A stretch of 64,000 bases of DNA from JAIVJZ01 sp036386515 (GCA_036386515.1 DASVVO010000010.1:34336-98335); one strand, 5' to 3'; numbered from the stretch's first letter, positions 17,449-27,256 are shown. Translations and numbers: made by a program. The notes: generated from the sequence alone by a model not told the origin.

Positions 17449-18735
17449 ATGGCTACTACGATGGTTGAAGATGCGGTGCCGGAAGCGAAAAAAGAGTCGA
17501 ACCCGTTCGAGTCTATGATGTCGCGTTTCGACCGCGCGGCGAAGTTGCTCGATCTCAACCCCGATCTCTACGCCGTGATGCGCGTGCCGAACCGGGAGTT
17601 GAAGGTTTACATCCCGGTGCGCATGGACTCCGGGCGCATCCAGGTTTTTGAAGGTTTCCGCGTGCAGCACAATTTCGCGCGCGGCCCCGCGAAGGGCGGC
17701 ATCCGTTACGCGCCCGACGTGACGATCGAAGAGGTGCGCGCCCTCGCCGCCTGGATGACCTGGAAGTGCGCGGTCGTCAACGTCCCGTTCGGCGGCGCGA
17801 AGGGCGGCGTCATCTGCGACCCGTGGCAAATGTCGCAGGGCGAGTTGGAGCGCATGACCCGCCGCTACGCCTCCGAGTTGATCGACATCATCGGGCCGGA
17901 AAAGGACGTGCCCGCGCCCGACATGAACACCAACGAGCAGACGATGGCGTGGATCATGGACACCTATTCCATGCACGCGCGCCACACCGTGACGGCGGTC
18001 GTGACGGGCAAGCCGATCGACCTCGGCGGCTCGCGCGGGCGGCGCGAGGCGACGGGACGCGGCGTCCTCTTCGTCGTCAACGAGGCGATGAAGAAGTTCA
18101 AGATGACGCCGCCCTCGACGCGCGTGGTCGTTCAGGGGTCGGGCAACGTCGGCGGCATCGGCGCGCAGTTGATGCACGAGGCCGGTTATAAAGTGATCGC
18201 CATCTCCGACATGCACGGCGGCATCTACAACCCCGACGGCATCGACATCCCCGCCGCGCTGGAGCATTTGCGTGCGACGCGCTCGTTTGAGGAATACCCG
18301 AACGCCGAGCGCGTGTCGAACGCGGAATTGCTGGAAATCGAGTGCGACGTGCTCGTCCCGGCCGCGACGGAGAACCAGATCACGTCGAAAAACGCCGAGC
18401 GCATCAACTGCAAAGTGCTGGCCGAGGGCGCGAACGGCCCGACGACGGCCGGCGCCGACGCCATCCTCCAGCGCAAAGGCATCTTCGTGATTCCAGATAT
18501 TTTAGCCAACGCGGGCGGCGTCACCGTGTCCTACTTCGAGTGGGTGCAGGATCGCATGGGCTACTTCTGGAAGGAAGACGTGGTCAACGAGCGTCTCCAA
18601 GACGTGATGGTCGCCAGTTTCAACGAACTCGTGAAGTTCGCCGAGAAGCACAACGTGGACACGCGCACGGCGGCCTACATGCTCGCCATTGACCGCGTGG
18701 CCTACGATACACGCATGCGCGGCATCTACGCGTGA
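17449..18735 (+). CDS. gdhA: Glu/Leu/Phe/Val dehydrogenase family, glutamate dehydrogenase
   Basis: Interconverts glutamate and 2-oxoglutarate plus ammonia with NAD(P). I choose ATG 17449 over 17443 because GGGAG (17438-17442) then has a 6-nt spacing; this gives 428 residues, usual for hexameric GDH. The substrate domain shows GPAKGGIRY, the catalytic-lysine region TWKCAVVNVPFGGAKGGV and PAPDMNT; the nucleotide domain shows VVVQGSGNVGGIGAQLM, a GxGxxG-type fold. It is likely monocistronic, with a long gap downstream. NAD versus NADP preference cannot be read with certainty. Confidence 0.93.
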   Translation: MATTMVEDAVPEAKKESNPFESMMSRFDRAAKLLDLNPDLYAVMRVPNRELKVYIPVRMDSGRIQVFEGFRVQHNFARGPAKGGIRYAPDVTIEEVRALAAWMTWKCAVVNVPFGGAKGGVICDPWQMSQGELERMTRRYASELIDIIGPEKDVPAPDMNTNEQTMAWIMDTYSMHARHTVTAVVTGKPIDLGGSRGRREATGRGVLFVVNEAMKKFKMTPPSTRVVVQGSGNVGGIGAQLMHEAGYKVIAISDMHGGIYNPDGIDIPAALEHLRATRSFEEYPNAERVSNAELLEIECDVLVPAATENQITSKNAERINCKVLAEGANGPTTAGADAILQRKGIFVIPDILANAGGVTVSYFEWVQDRMGYFWKEDVVNERLQDVMVASFNELVKFAEKHNVDTRTAAYMLAIDRVAYDTRMRGIYA

Positions 18736-19267
18736 CAAAAACGTGTAGGGATTTTTCATGCTAAGTGGTGAAAAAGTCTTGATTTCCGCGCCAATGTAGA
18801 GTATGGTCTGCCGGAAATCGTTATGTAGGAGCAGAGTCGGAAAGTGTAACTTGACGATAAAGCTCAAACATTTCGAGTTCGCGGCGTTGACATGGGCGTC
18901 ACTGTTTTGTATAAGCAGTAACGTCTTACAGTTAATCAGGCTAAAGTAAGAATACAGTTGAGAGGCGCAAAGAGGCAGGTTTTAAGCGCCCGCGAACACA
19001 GAATACGTGTTCGGCTCCTCTCGCTGCTCCGCTCCAGCTACAAGGCGTTTCGTTCGAGGGCGGTAGCAGTTTTACATTGACTCTGTTGTGTACGCTTGTA
19101 GTTGGAGCGTCTGCATCCCACCAAAAGTACAAGGGAATGTTCGTGTTATCACGATGAAAATCGTCGGACAACAAATTCACACGGGCAAACGCGCGCACCT
19201 TTGGGACTGGGATAGGCAGTCGCCCCTTCCCGCAAAATTACATTACTCATTTCGCAGGAGGAATGCG
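18736..19267. other. Long intergenic region with 5' leader of the OmpA-like gene
   Basis: About 530 bp without a supportable gene. It holds the strong promoter at 18887-18915 and then roughly 345 nt of transcribed leader before the next start. A plus-strand ATG at 19154 is in frame with the next gene but lacks a ribosome-binding site. No riboswitch class recognised. Confidence 0.5.
18887..18915 (+). promoter_or_regulatory. Strong sigma70-type promoter
   Basis: TTGACA at 18887-18892 and TATAAG at 18910-18915 with an exact 17-nt spacer. It would drive the OmpA-like gene at 19268 through a leader of about 345 nt. Confidence 0.65.
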
Positions 19268-21532
19268 ATGAGACTCGCGAGAAGAGCGTCCGTTATGGCG
19301 CTCACCCTGTTGGTGCTGTGTGCCGCAGTATCAGCTCAAACACTTCGGCCGGCGGATGATCCGAGAAACACCGCTCCGACCGTAGGCACAGGCGGCCCCG
19401 TTGGCGGCCCCACCGGACTCTTCACCATCTACGACGGCCAGACGCTGCGTAAGGGTGAATTCACCTTCAGCATGGCTTACAGCAACTTTGACCGCGATCC
19501 GGGTAACGTGGACATCACGGAAACCCCGCTCAGTTTCCAGGTCGGTCTCTCCGATCACCTGGAACTGTTCTTCAACACGGACGGCTATCGCGGCGTCAAA
19601 GTCAATACCCCGCAGAACCTATCGAGCTTCTATCTGCCGAACACTGCGATCAACACGCAGCGGTTGCAGCCGAATGGAACGTTCGCTCCTAACACGTTGC
19701 AGAGCGGCGGAGCCATCGTGCTCGCGCCGATCAACATCATCAACGGCACTACCGGACAGATTCAGGGCACCCTGTTCCGCCCGGTGGGCAACCAGCCCTT
19801 CGTGCAGTTCCCGTTTGTCGGCGGTTCGGCCGGCAACTTCCAGAACGGCATCCCCGGCAATAACACGAGGTTCACGTTCACCTTGGCCGGCCCGACCGGC
19901 CCGAACGCAGGCGGCAGCCACTACGGCGCGGCGGCCAACTTCCCCGGCATCGGCTCGATCTTCGGCAGCATCCTGCCGGGCGTCGTGCTGACGCAGAGGG
20001 TGGTTCCCGCGACCGGCACGACCCTCGCGCAAGTGGTACCCGTGACGTTCACGACCCGCCCGACCTACTTGCCGGATGCGCCTTTCATCAGCCGTCTCTA
20101 CGGCGAATCGGCCTTCGGTACGTACACCATCGGCGCGAAGTGGCGTTTCACCGGGCCGGAAAATCCGTTCGGCATCGGTTTGATTCCGTTCTATCGCTTC
20201 TACGGCGACAACGCCGACGACGCCAGCGGCTTCAACCAGTTGCAGCGCGGCGCCAGCCCCGGCGGCAACCTCGGCGACTTCGGCCTGATCATGTTCGCCG
20301 ATGGCCGTCTGAGCCGCAGCGTCAACCTCTCGGCTAACCTCGGCTACATCCTCAACAGCAATCCGCGCAGCGAGTTGCTGGGCGATGCGGCTCTGCTCGA
20401 CCGTCCTGATGAACTCATCGGCGGCGTCGGCGTTGACTTTCCGGTCAACCGGTTCTTCCAGCCGATCATCGAGGTCAAGTCGGTGCATTACGTGGGCGGC
20501 AGAACGCCGAACGCGTTCCAGAACAACCCGATTGATTTTCTGGCCGGTGTTCGCATCTTCCCGCGCCGCTGGATGGGATTCAGCGCGGCTTACCGCGCGC
20601 ACATGAATCAACAGGGCGGCCGTATCTTCAACGACCGCGGGCCGGAAGACTTCCCGGCGGGCTTCGTGCCTTCACAAGACCCGCACGGCTACATCTTCCA
20701 GTTCTGGGCTGGTCGGCGCAACGAACGCGCTCCCACCGTTGTCCCGAACAACCCGCCGACGACGGCCGTTTCGGCCAGTCCGTCGAGAGTCGTTCTGGCA
20801 GCTGAATGCGCGTCGGGCGAGCGTCCCGTCGAGGGCTGCACGTCTACCGGCAGCACGGTTCAACTCGCGGCTAACGCGACTGACCCTGACGGCGACACGC
20901 TGCTCTACACCTGGTCAACCACCGGTGGCCGCATCACGGGCGACGGCGCGAACGTGTCGTGGGATTTGTCGGGCGTTCAGCCCGGCACCTACACCGCCTC
21001 CGTTGAAGTTGATGACGGTTGCGGCTGTATCGCGTTCTCTTCGACCACGGTGACGGTCGAGCGTTGCACTTGCGAAATCATCCCGATTCCGCCGACGCCG
21101 GAACCGACTATCGCGCCGACGCCGGAAGCGACGCCGACGCCTATCGGGCCGACCCAGTTCGACACCTACGGCCGTATCGCGCGTAACGACGAGAAGGCTC
21201 GTCTCGACAACTTCGCGATCCAGTTGCAGAACGATCCGGGCGCGCAGGGCTACATCATCGCCTACGGCGGACGCCGTGGCGCGGCCGGTGAAGCTCAGAC
21301 CCGTGCCGATTTCGCCAAGAACTACCTGGTGAACTCGCGCGGCATCGACCCGACCCGTCTCCAGACAGTTGACGGCGGATTCAGAGAAGAGGCCACCACC
21401 GAACTCTGGCTCGTGCCGAGCGGGGCGACACCGCCCACCGCATCGCCGAACGTTGACGCGAGCGAGGTACAAACTACCCGCCCGCCGAGACGCGCGCCGC
21501 GCCGCCGCGGCCGTCGAGACGACGACGAGTAA
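19268..21532 (+). CDS. Outer-membrane protein with Ig-like domain and OmpA-like C terminus
   Basis: The start ATG 19268 is fixed by AGGAGG seven to ten nt upstream and by the signal peptide MRLARRASVMALTLLVLCAA, giving 754 residues. The mature protein has a long Gly/Asn/Phe-rich region with alternating hydrophobic strands (residues ~30-480), probably a beta-barrel. A PKD/Ig-like domain with TDPDGDTLLYTWSTTGG and CGCIAFSSTTVTV follows, then a PTPEPT linker, an OmpA-like domain (YGRIARNDEKARLDNFAIQL through DPTRLQTVDGG) and a strongly basic then acidic tail. It probably anchors the outer membrane to peptidoglycan. Abundant expression is suggested by the consensus promoter and terminator. Confidence 0.8.
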   Translation: MRLARRASVMALTLLVLCAAVSAQTLRPADDPRNTAPTVGTGGPVGGPTGLFTIYDGQTLRKGEFTFSMAYSNFDRDPGNVDITETPLSFQVGLSDHLELFFNTDGYRGVKVNTPQNLSSFYLPNTAINTQRLQPNGTFAPNTLQSGGAIVLAPINIINGTTGQIQGTLFRPVGNQPFVQFPFVGGSAGNFQNGIPGNNTRFTFTLAGPTGPNAGGSHYGAAANFPGIGSIFGSILPGVVLTQRVVPATGTTLAQVVPVTFTTRPTYLPDAPFISRLYGESAFGTYTIGAKWRFTGPENPFGIGLIPFYRFYGDNADDASGFNQLQRGASPGGNLGDFGLIMFADGRLSRSVNLSANLGYILNSNPRSELLGDAALLDRPDELIGGVGVDFPVNRFFQPIIEVKSVHYVGGRTPNAFQNNPIDFLAGVRIFPRRWMGFSAAYRAHMNQQGGRIFNDRGPEDFPAGFVPSQDPHGYIFQFWAGRRNERAPTVVPNNPPTTAVSASPSRVVLAAECASGERPVEGCTSTGSTVQLAANATDPDGDTLLYTWSTTGGRITGDGANVSWDLSGVQPGTYTASVEVDDGCGCIAFSSTTVTVERCTCEIIPIPPTPEPTIAPTPEATPTPIGPTQFDTYGRIARNDEKARLDNFAIQLQNDPGAQGYIIAYGGRRGAAGEAQTRADFAKNYLVNSRGIDPTRLQTVDGGFREEATTELWLVPSGATPPTASPNVDASEVQTTRPPRRAPRRRGRRDDDE

Positions 21533-21589
21533 CCGGACAAGATAACGCTCGCGCCGCGGCTGCAAGATATGCCGCACGCGACCTTAACC

Positions 21590-21640
21590 GAAGCGCGGGC
21601 GATGTTTCTCCACAAGGAAGCATCGCCCGCTTCGCTTTTG
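21590..21640 (+). terminator. Intrinsic terminator after the OmpA-like gene
   Basis: The stem CGAAGCGCGGGCGATG / CATCGCCCGCTTCGC (about 21590-21604 with 21621-21635, one 2-nt bulge) is followed by TTTTG. Confidence 0.8.
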
Positions 21641-21819
21641 CGCGCAGGCGATCGGGCGAGATGTCGTACAACTGCCCCGATTGCATCGCGCATCTTAGAG
21701 AGGGCTGAATTTTCCCCCAATTCACGATGATTGCGGCGAACGCTGATAAGTCGCCGATGCGTTGCTGGTAGAAGTATCCCCCCTTGAGTCTTAAACGCCA
21801 GATGCCACAGAGGAAACCG

Positions 21820-24222
21820 ATGACCCGGCCTATGAAAAAATTATTCCTGTATGTCGTTCTCTTAACTTTAATCGTCTCGCAGGCATTGCCGCCGCAAGCC
21901 GCCCTCGCCGCCGAACACTTCATCGACACCACGCAGGATGCCGCCGACCGCACTCTGAGTTGGTCGATCGCAGGCCCGATGGGCGGCGACGTGCGCGAAC
22001 TCGTCGTCAACCCCGCCGACCCGCAGCACCTTATTCTCGGAACGATTGACGGGCAGATTTACCAATCGAAGGACGGCGCGCGCACTTGGGCGCGGCTCGC
22101 GAATTTCAACCGCCCGAGCATCTATATCGACCACATCATCATCGACCCGCGCGATGCCAAGACGATGTATGTGGCCGCGCACAAGCACAAAGAGCCGGGC
22201 GGATTCTTCAAGACCGTTGACGGCGGCGAAACCTGGCGTGAGGCGACGGAACTGAAGACCGAAGCCCTGCACTCGCTCGCACAGTCGTCCGCCGACCCGA
22301 ACATTTTGATCGTCGGGTCAAACCGCGGCGTCTATCGTTCGACCGACTCCGGCGAGACGTGGACGCAACTGCCGACTTCCGCCTACCCGGACATTCGCAA
22401 CGTCGAGTCCATCGCCATCGACCCGCGCGACCCGCGCGCCATCTACGTTGGCACGTGGCACTTGCCTTGGAAGACCGAAGACGGCGGGCAGAGTTGGAAG
22501 TCGATCAAGACCGGCATGATCGACGATTCGGATGTCTTCGCCATCGAGATCGACGAGACCCGACCCGACCACGTGATCGCCTCCGCGTGCAGCGGCATTT
22601 ACGAATCGCAGAACGCGGGCGCGAATTGGCGGAAGGTGCAGGGCATCCCGTCGCAATCGCGCCGCACGCGCGACATCATGCAGCATCCGGCCGTTCCTTC
22701 GACCATCTTCGCCGGAACGACCGAGGGCTTCTGGCGTTCCACCAACGGCGGCAACTCGTGGATGCTCACCACCTCGCGCACGCTCGAAATCAACGCCATC
22801 GCCGTGCATCGTAAAGACCCGCAGACGGTCTACCTCGGCACGAACAACTACGGCGTGATGGTCTCGCGCGACGGGGGTAAAAATTTCGTGCCGAGCAACG
22901 AGGGCTACAGCGGCCGACGCGCTTATGCCATCGCGCCCGACCGCGAGCGCGTGGGGCGCATCTATGCCTCGACGATCAACACGGCGACGGGCGGCGGCTT
23001 CTTCTTCGTCAGCAACGACAGCGGCGCGACGTGGCAGCCTTCCATGCGCAACCTGCCGAGCCGCCTGATCGCTTACTCGATCCTGCAAGACCGCAACGAC
23101 GGCAACATCATTTATCTCGGAACCAATCTCGGCGTCTATCGCTCCGCCGATCGCGGCTTGTCCTGGTCGCCCATCGGCGCGCCGAACGTGAAATCGCCCA
23201 CCGCCAAACCGGCGAAGAAGCGCGCCACGACGGCGGCCGCGCGCCGCCGTGCGGCAACGGCGGCGCAAGAACCGCGCCCCGCGCCGCCCGTCCCCGCGAA
23301 ACGGGCCGACGACATGGTGGCGCGCGCGCAGGCGGCTTTAAACGCGGCGGGTTACAACGTCGGCACGCCCGACGGGCAGGCGGGCACACGCACCGTCGCC
23401 GCGATCAGGCAGTTTCAGGCGGCGAAGGAACTGCCGCAGACGGGCAAGTTCGACGACGCGACATTGACCGCGCTCGGACTCGGCGGTGGCAAACAGTCGT
23501 TCGGCGTCGAGCAGGGAATTCAGAGCGCGCCCGTCGCGCTCACCGAAACCATCAACGCGCTCGCTTATCTGCCGGAAGCCGATGGTAGTTTGAAGATTCT
23601 CGCCGCAACCAACAACGGACTCTACCGCAGCGTCGATCCGGCGAAGGGCTGGGAGAAGATGCCCTTCGGCGCGGGACTCGACGCGCGCACCCTCTCGGTT
23701 TCCACGAGCGCGCAAAATCCGCAGACCATCTACGTCGGCACATCAACTTCGGGCGTGCTCGTCTCGCGCGACAGCGGGCAGACGTGGCGCGAGGTCGAGG
23801 GCATCCCGAAGGGCGTGCCCGTCAACATCATCGAACAAGACCCGCAGCGTTCCGCTTACGTTTACGTCGGCACGTCGCACACGTTGTTCGTCTCGCACGA
23901 CGGCGGCGAGAAGTGGACGCGGCGCGGCGGCAATCTGCCCTACGGCAGTTTCACGAGCATCCTCATCAACCCGAAAAACACCGATGAGATTTTCGTCGGC
24001 AGCGCATACGAACGCGCCGAGGGCAACGGCGTCTTTCATTCGATGGACGCGGGACAAACCTGGAAACGAGTTGACCCCGAACTGCCGAGCCGCCGCGTGT
24101 GGGCGCTCGCCTTCGACACGCGCGAGTCAGGCAAATTGCTCATCGGTTCACACTCGGCGGGCGTCTACGTCGCCGACCGCGACCTGACCGCGACGACGGC
24201 AATCGCCCCGGCGCAACCGTAA
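21820..24222 (+). CDS. Exported BNR/YCF48-like beta-propeller with embedded peptidoglycan-binding domain
   Basis: I start at MTRPMKKLFLYVV (21820) because AGAGGA lies 5 nt upstream and a signal peptide follows; this gives 800 residues. Many Asp-box/BNR repeats are visible: SKDGARTWARL, TVDGGETWREA, STDSGETWTQL, TEDGGQSWKSI, SNDSGATWQPS, SRDSGQTWREV, SHDGGEKWTRR and SMDAGQTWKRV. They form one or two large propellers of the sortilin/photosystem-assembly-factor type. At about 497-557 a PG_binding_1 domain (MVARAQAALNAAGYNVGTPD through LPQTGKFDDATLTALGL) is inserted between propeller halves after an Ala/Arg/Lys-rich linker. Probable envelope protein; ligand unknown. Confidence 0.85.
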   Translation: MTRPMKKLFLYVVLLTLIVSQALPPQAALAAEHFIDTTQDAADRTLSWSIAGPMGGDVRELVVNPADPQHLILGTIDGQIYQSKDGARTWARLANFNRPSIYIDHIIIDPRDAKTMYVAAHKHKEPGGFFKTVDGGETWREATELKTEALHSLAQSSADPNILIVGSNRGVYRSTDSGETWTQLPTSAYPDIRNVESIAIDPRDPRAIYVGTWHLPWKTEDGGQSWKSIKTGMIDDSDVFAIEIDETRPDHVIASACSGIYESQNAGANWRKVQGIPSQSRRTRDIMQHPAVPSTIFAGTTEGFWRSTNGGNSWMLTTSRTLEINAIAVHRKDPQTVYLGTNNYGVMVSRDGGKNFVPSNEGYSGRRAYAIAPDRERVGRIYASTINTATGGGFFFVSNDSGATWQPSMRNLPSRLIAYSILQDRNDGNIIYLGTNLGVYRSADRGLSWSPIGAPNVKSPTAKPAKKRATTAAARRRAATAAQEPRPAPPVPAKRADDMVARAQAALNAAGYNVGTPDGQAGTRTVAAIRQFQAAKELPQTGKFDDATLTALGLGGGKQSFGVEQGIQSAPVALTETINALAYLPEADGSLKILAATNNGLYRSVDPAKGWEKMPFGAGLDARTLSVSTSAQNPQTIYVGTSTSGVLVSRDSGQTWREVEGIPKGVPVNIIEQDPQRSAYVYVGTSHTLFVSHDGGEKWTRRGGNLPYGSFTSILINPKNTDEIFVGSAYERAEGNGVFHSMDAGQTWKRVDPELPSRRVWALAFDTRESGKLLIGSHSAGVYVADRDLTATTAIAPAQP

Positions 24223-24263
24223 CGAGCGACGGCCGATCGGCCGACGCGGCCGGCATGAAGTAA

Positions 24264-24307
24264 GAAAATGGTCAACGGGCGAGCGTTAAGTTCCATTGAC
24301 CATTTTC
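24264..24307 (+). terminator. Intrinsic terminator after the BNR gene
   Basis: GAAAATGGTCAA (24264-24275) pairs with TTGACCATTTTC (24296-24307), followed by CTTTAAA. The stem is perfect, 12 bp, and A/T-flanked. Confidence 0.7.
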
Positions 24308-24371
24308 CTTTAAACTTTAAAGATTCCGGCGCGCCGCCCGTCGCGCGCCGCGCGTCGCTGCCCATCTTGCC

Positions 24372-24401
24372 TTGACATGCTTGCGCGTAGGCGTGTACAT
24401 T
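24372..24401 (+). promoter_or_regulatory. Candidate promoter of the S1 gene
   Basis: TTGACA at 24372-24377 and TACATT at 24396-24401 with an 18-nt spacer, about 290 nt before the start at 24697. Confidence 0.5.
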
Positions 24402-24696
24402 TTCGGCCTACCCGGTCAAGCGACTGGTGATTACCGGATCACGCGGGTGATCCACGGGCACGACAGAAACCGAAACCTTTTTTTTAAATTTTTTCAACTT
24501 CTAGACGGCTCGCAATCCCCGCCTCATCCCTTCTGGATCATCCGGCAATCACCCCCACATCGCCAGTAGAGCAGGCCGCGCGCCATGAATCACGGACGCG
24601 GTTGAACCGCGAGCGCGCGAGTCGTGAGTTGTCTGATTGGGAGGCGCGAAAGTTCTTCAACGCGCCGCGAATTCGAGTAGGAGTCCAAGAGTCCGC

Positions 24697-26874
24697 ATGT
24701 CCACTGAAGATAACAAGCTGAGCGCGAGCGAAGCGACCAACGAAAACTCACAAACCGCCACCGGCGATATCGCCGCTACGTCCGATACCGCGGGCGAGCA
24801 GCCACCAACGCAGTCGCGCGTCTCCTCATCAACGGCCACTGCCGCCGCGACCGCTTCGTCCGCCCCTGCGGCCAGAGCGTCGGACGACGATGATGACGAC
24901 GACGACGATCAACAGTCGGGCGGCGATTTCGATTTCGGCGCGATGCTGGATCAATACGAGCAGGAGCAGGCGGCCTTTCAGGAAGGCTCGGTCGTGCGCG
25001 GCACCGTGGTCGGCATCAACGACCGCGGCGTGCTGATCGACTTCGGCTTCAAGTCCGAAGGTCTCGTCGATCAGCAGGAGTTCACCGAGAACGGCGAGTT
25101 GACCGTCAAGCGCGGCGACGAGGTGGAAGTGCTCATCAAGAGCATGGAGTCGCAGGAAGGGCAGCCGATCCTATCGCGCGCCGACGCCGTGCGGATGCGC
25201 GCGTGGGACGAACTGGAGAAAGCTCACCGCGACGGCACGCCCATCAAAGGCCGCATCATCGAGCGCGTCAAGGGCGGTTTGCGCGTGGACGTTGACGGCG
25301 TGGATGCGTTCCTGCCCGGCTCGCAGGTTGACTCGCGCCCCGTCCGCAATCTCGAAAGTTTCCGCGGCCAGGAGATCGAGGCCAAGGTCATCAAGCTCAA
25401 CCGCAAGCGTTCCAACGTCGTCTTGTCGCGCAAGGCCATCCTCGACGAGCAGAACGAAGGCCGCAAAGGCGAGACGCTCGACAATCTCGAAGAGAGCATC
25501 ATCGTGGACGGCCAGATCAAGAATTTGACCGACTACGGCGCATTCGTCGATCTCGGCGGCATCGACGGCCTGCTCCACGTCACGGACATGTCTTGGGGAC
25601 GCCTCCAGAACCCGGCGGAACTCTTCAAGGTCGGCGAGACGGTGCAGGTCAAGGTCTTGAAATTCGACCGCGAGCGCGAGCGCGTTAGTCTCGGCTACAA
25701 ACAGCTTCAGCCAGACCCCTGGGAATCGGTCGAGGAACGTTTCATCATCGGCAGCAAGGTGCGCGGCAGCGTGGCGAGCGTGACGGACTACGGCGCGTTC
25801 ATCGAACTCGAACCCGGCGTCGAGGGTCTCGTCCACGTCTCAGAGATGAGCTGGTCGAAGCGCATGAAGCATCCGTCGAAACTCGTCAACGTCGGCGATG
25901 CGGTTGAGGCCGAAGTGTTGGGAGTCGATCCGAAAGCGCGCCGCATCAGTCTCGGCATGAAGCAGATGCAGGCCAACCCGTGGCAAACTCTGCGCGAGCG
26001 TTACCAGATCGGCGCGCGCGTCTCCGGCCGTGTTCGTAATCTGACCGACTTCGGCGCGTTCATCGAGGTCGAAGACGGCGTTGACGGACTCGTCCACGTC
26101 TCCGACATTTCGTGGAACAAGCGCATCAAGCATCCCGGCGAGGTGTTGAAGAAGGGGCAGGAGATCGAAGCCGTCATCACCAACATCGACACGGAGAATC
26201 GTCGGCTCTCGCTCTCGATCAAAGACACAGAGCCGAGTTCGTGGGATCGCTTCGTCAACGAACACAAGCCGGGCGACATCGTCCGCGGGCGCATCACGCG
26301 CTTTGCGAACTTCGGCGCGTTCGTGGAGTTGGACGAAGGTCTCGAAGGTTTGTGTCACATCTCCGAACTTTCGGAGGAGCGCGTTGACAAGCCGGAGGAC
26401 GTGGCGCAGGTCGGGCAGGAGATGGAATTCCGCGTGCTGCGTATCGAGAACGACAACAAAAAGATCGGCCTCTCGGCGCGCGCCGCTTCGAGCGACGAAC
26501 CCATCGTGGACACCAAGAGCTATTCGACGGAAGCGAAGGGCGGCATGGCCTCCCTCGCGGAACTCGGAAACTTCTTCGCCGCGTCGCCCACCGGCGGCTC
26601 GACTTCCGGCCGCGAGGGCGGCGGTTCCACGACCGCAAACGACGAAAGCGGCGAAACGGCGACCGCCTCCGACTCAGACGCGTCCGGCGGCGAATCGAAC
26701 GCCGCTCCGGCTGCCGCGCCATCCGACGCTTCCGCCGCCGGTAGCGAAGGCGAGACCGGCGCAGCCGCCTCCGCCGCCACAGGCGAGGCCGCACCGGCAA
26801 CCGGCGGCGACGCCGATGCGTCAACCGGCGACGGCAGCGACGCCTCCGGGACGAACGACGAAAACCGCAGCTAA
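24697..26874 (+). CDS. rpsA: 30S ribosomal protein S1 (six S1 domains)
   Basis: S1 binds mRNA leaders on the 30S subunit and helps unstructured or Shine-Dalgarno-poor messages initiate. The ATG 24697 gives 725 residues. Six OB-fold S1 domains are visible, with cores such as RGTVVGINDRGVLIDFGFKS, GRIIERVKGGLRVDVDGVDA, LTDYGAFVDLGGIDGLLHVT, SVTDYGAFIELEPGVEGLVH, LTDFGAFIEVEDGVDGLVHV and FANFGAFVELDEGLEGLCHI. Unusual for the family are a ~95-residue N-terminal Thr/Ala/Asp-rich extension with an Asp run and a ~110-residue Ala/Ser/Gly/Glu low-complexity tail. Many nearby genes lack Shine-Dalgarnos, which makes S1 function relevant. It ends at a strong terminator. Confidence 0.93.
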   Translation: MSTEDNKLSASEATNENSQTATGDIAATSDTAGEQPPTQSRVSSSTATAAATASSAPAARASDDDDDDDDDQQSGGDFDFGAMLDQYEQEQAAFQEGSVVRGTVVGINDRGVLIDFGFKSEGLVDQQEFTENGELTVKRGDEVEVLIKSMESQEGQPILSRADAVRMRAWDELEKAHRDGTPIKGRIIERVKGGLRVDVDGVDAFLPGSQVDSRPVRNLESFRGQEIEAKVIKLNRKRSNVVLSRKAILDEQNEGRKGETLDNLEESIIVDGQIKNLTDYGAFVDLGGIDGLLHVTDMSWGRLQNPAELFKVGETVQVKVLKFDRERERVSLGYKQLQPDPWESVEERFIIGSKVRGSVASVTDYGAFIELEPGVEGLVHVSEMSWSKRMKHPSKLVNVGDAVEAEVLGVDPKARRISLGMKQMQANPWQTLRERYQIGARVSGRVRNLTDFGAFIEVEDGVDGLVHVSDISWNKRIKHPGEVLKKGQEIEAVITNIDTENRRLSLSIKDTEPSSWDRFVNEHKPGDIVRGRITRFANFGAFVELDEGLEGLCHISELSEERVDKPEDVAQVGQEMEFRVLRIENDNKKIGLSARAASSDEPIVDTKSYSTEAKGGMASLAELGNFFAASPTGGSTSGREGGGSTTANDESGETATASDSDASGGESNAAPAAAPSDASAAGSEGETGAAASAATGEAAPATGGDADASTGDGSDASGTNDENRS

Positions 26875-26899
26875 ACAAACGGCAAGCCGATTTAGCCAC

Positions 26900-26956
26900 A
26901 AGCCCCGCGCTTCCGCTCATCCGTGAAGGTGAGCCGGAAGCGTGGGGCTTGAGCTT
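26900..26956 (+). terminator. Intrinsic terminator after rpsA
   Basis: The arm AAGCCCCGCGCTTCCGCTCA (26900-26919) pairs with 26930-26950 in a near-perfect ~20-bp stem; GAGCTTTT follows. Confidence 0.85.
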
Positions 26957-27256
26957 TTGCGCGTCAAACCTAAAGCGTGAATTCTGAGGTTGAGAGCCGC
27001 ACGCGGAAACTAACGACCCCCTCGCGTGCGCCGTTCCGCGTTCATCACAGGCGACGTTTCCGCTGCCCCTCACGGCCTGCGCCCTTTTGCCGGGTCGCTC
27101 CTGTAAGCTATTACCTGAGAGTTATTTCCGTCTTGCGGGGAACTAATAACTTCTGCTACTGTACAGTGCAGTTTTGAGATTCCGGCCGTGTCGCGGAGTG
27201 CGCGGAAGATGCCCCGGCGACAGCCCCTGTGAGTGTGAATCGTGAAAGGTAAATGT
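26957..27256. other. Intergenic region before the HU-family gene
   Basis: No gene seen. A weak promoter candidate is TTGCGG near 27134 with TACTGT 18 nt later. The region is locally more A/T-rich around 27105-27180, as expected for a promoter. Confidence 0.4.

Larger units (their letters stand above)
24223..24696. other. Intergenic region and 5' leader of the S1 gene
   Basis: It holds a terminator (24264-24307), a promoter (24372-24401) and about 290 nt of leader including a T-rich run at 24478-24500. No gene or known riboswitch recognised. The pyrimidine-rich leader could serve S1 autoregulation, as known for rpsA in other bacteria; that is inference. Confidence 0.5.

Noticed and set aside
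18941..19198. 85-codon minus-strand frame in the gap before the OmpA-like gene
   Set aside because: No ribosome-binding site, no conserved motif, and it lies over the expected leader.
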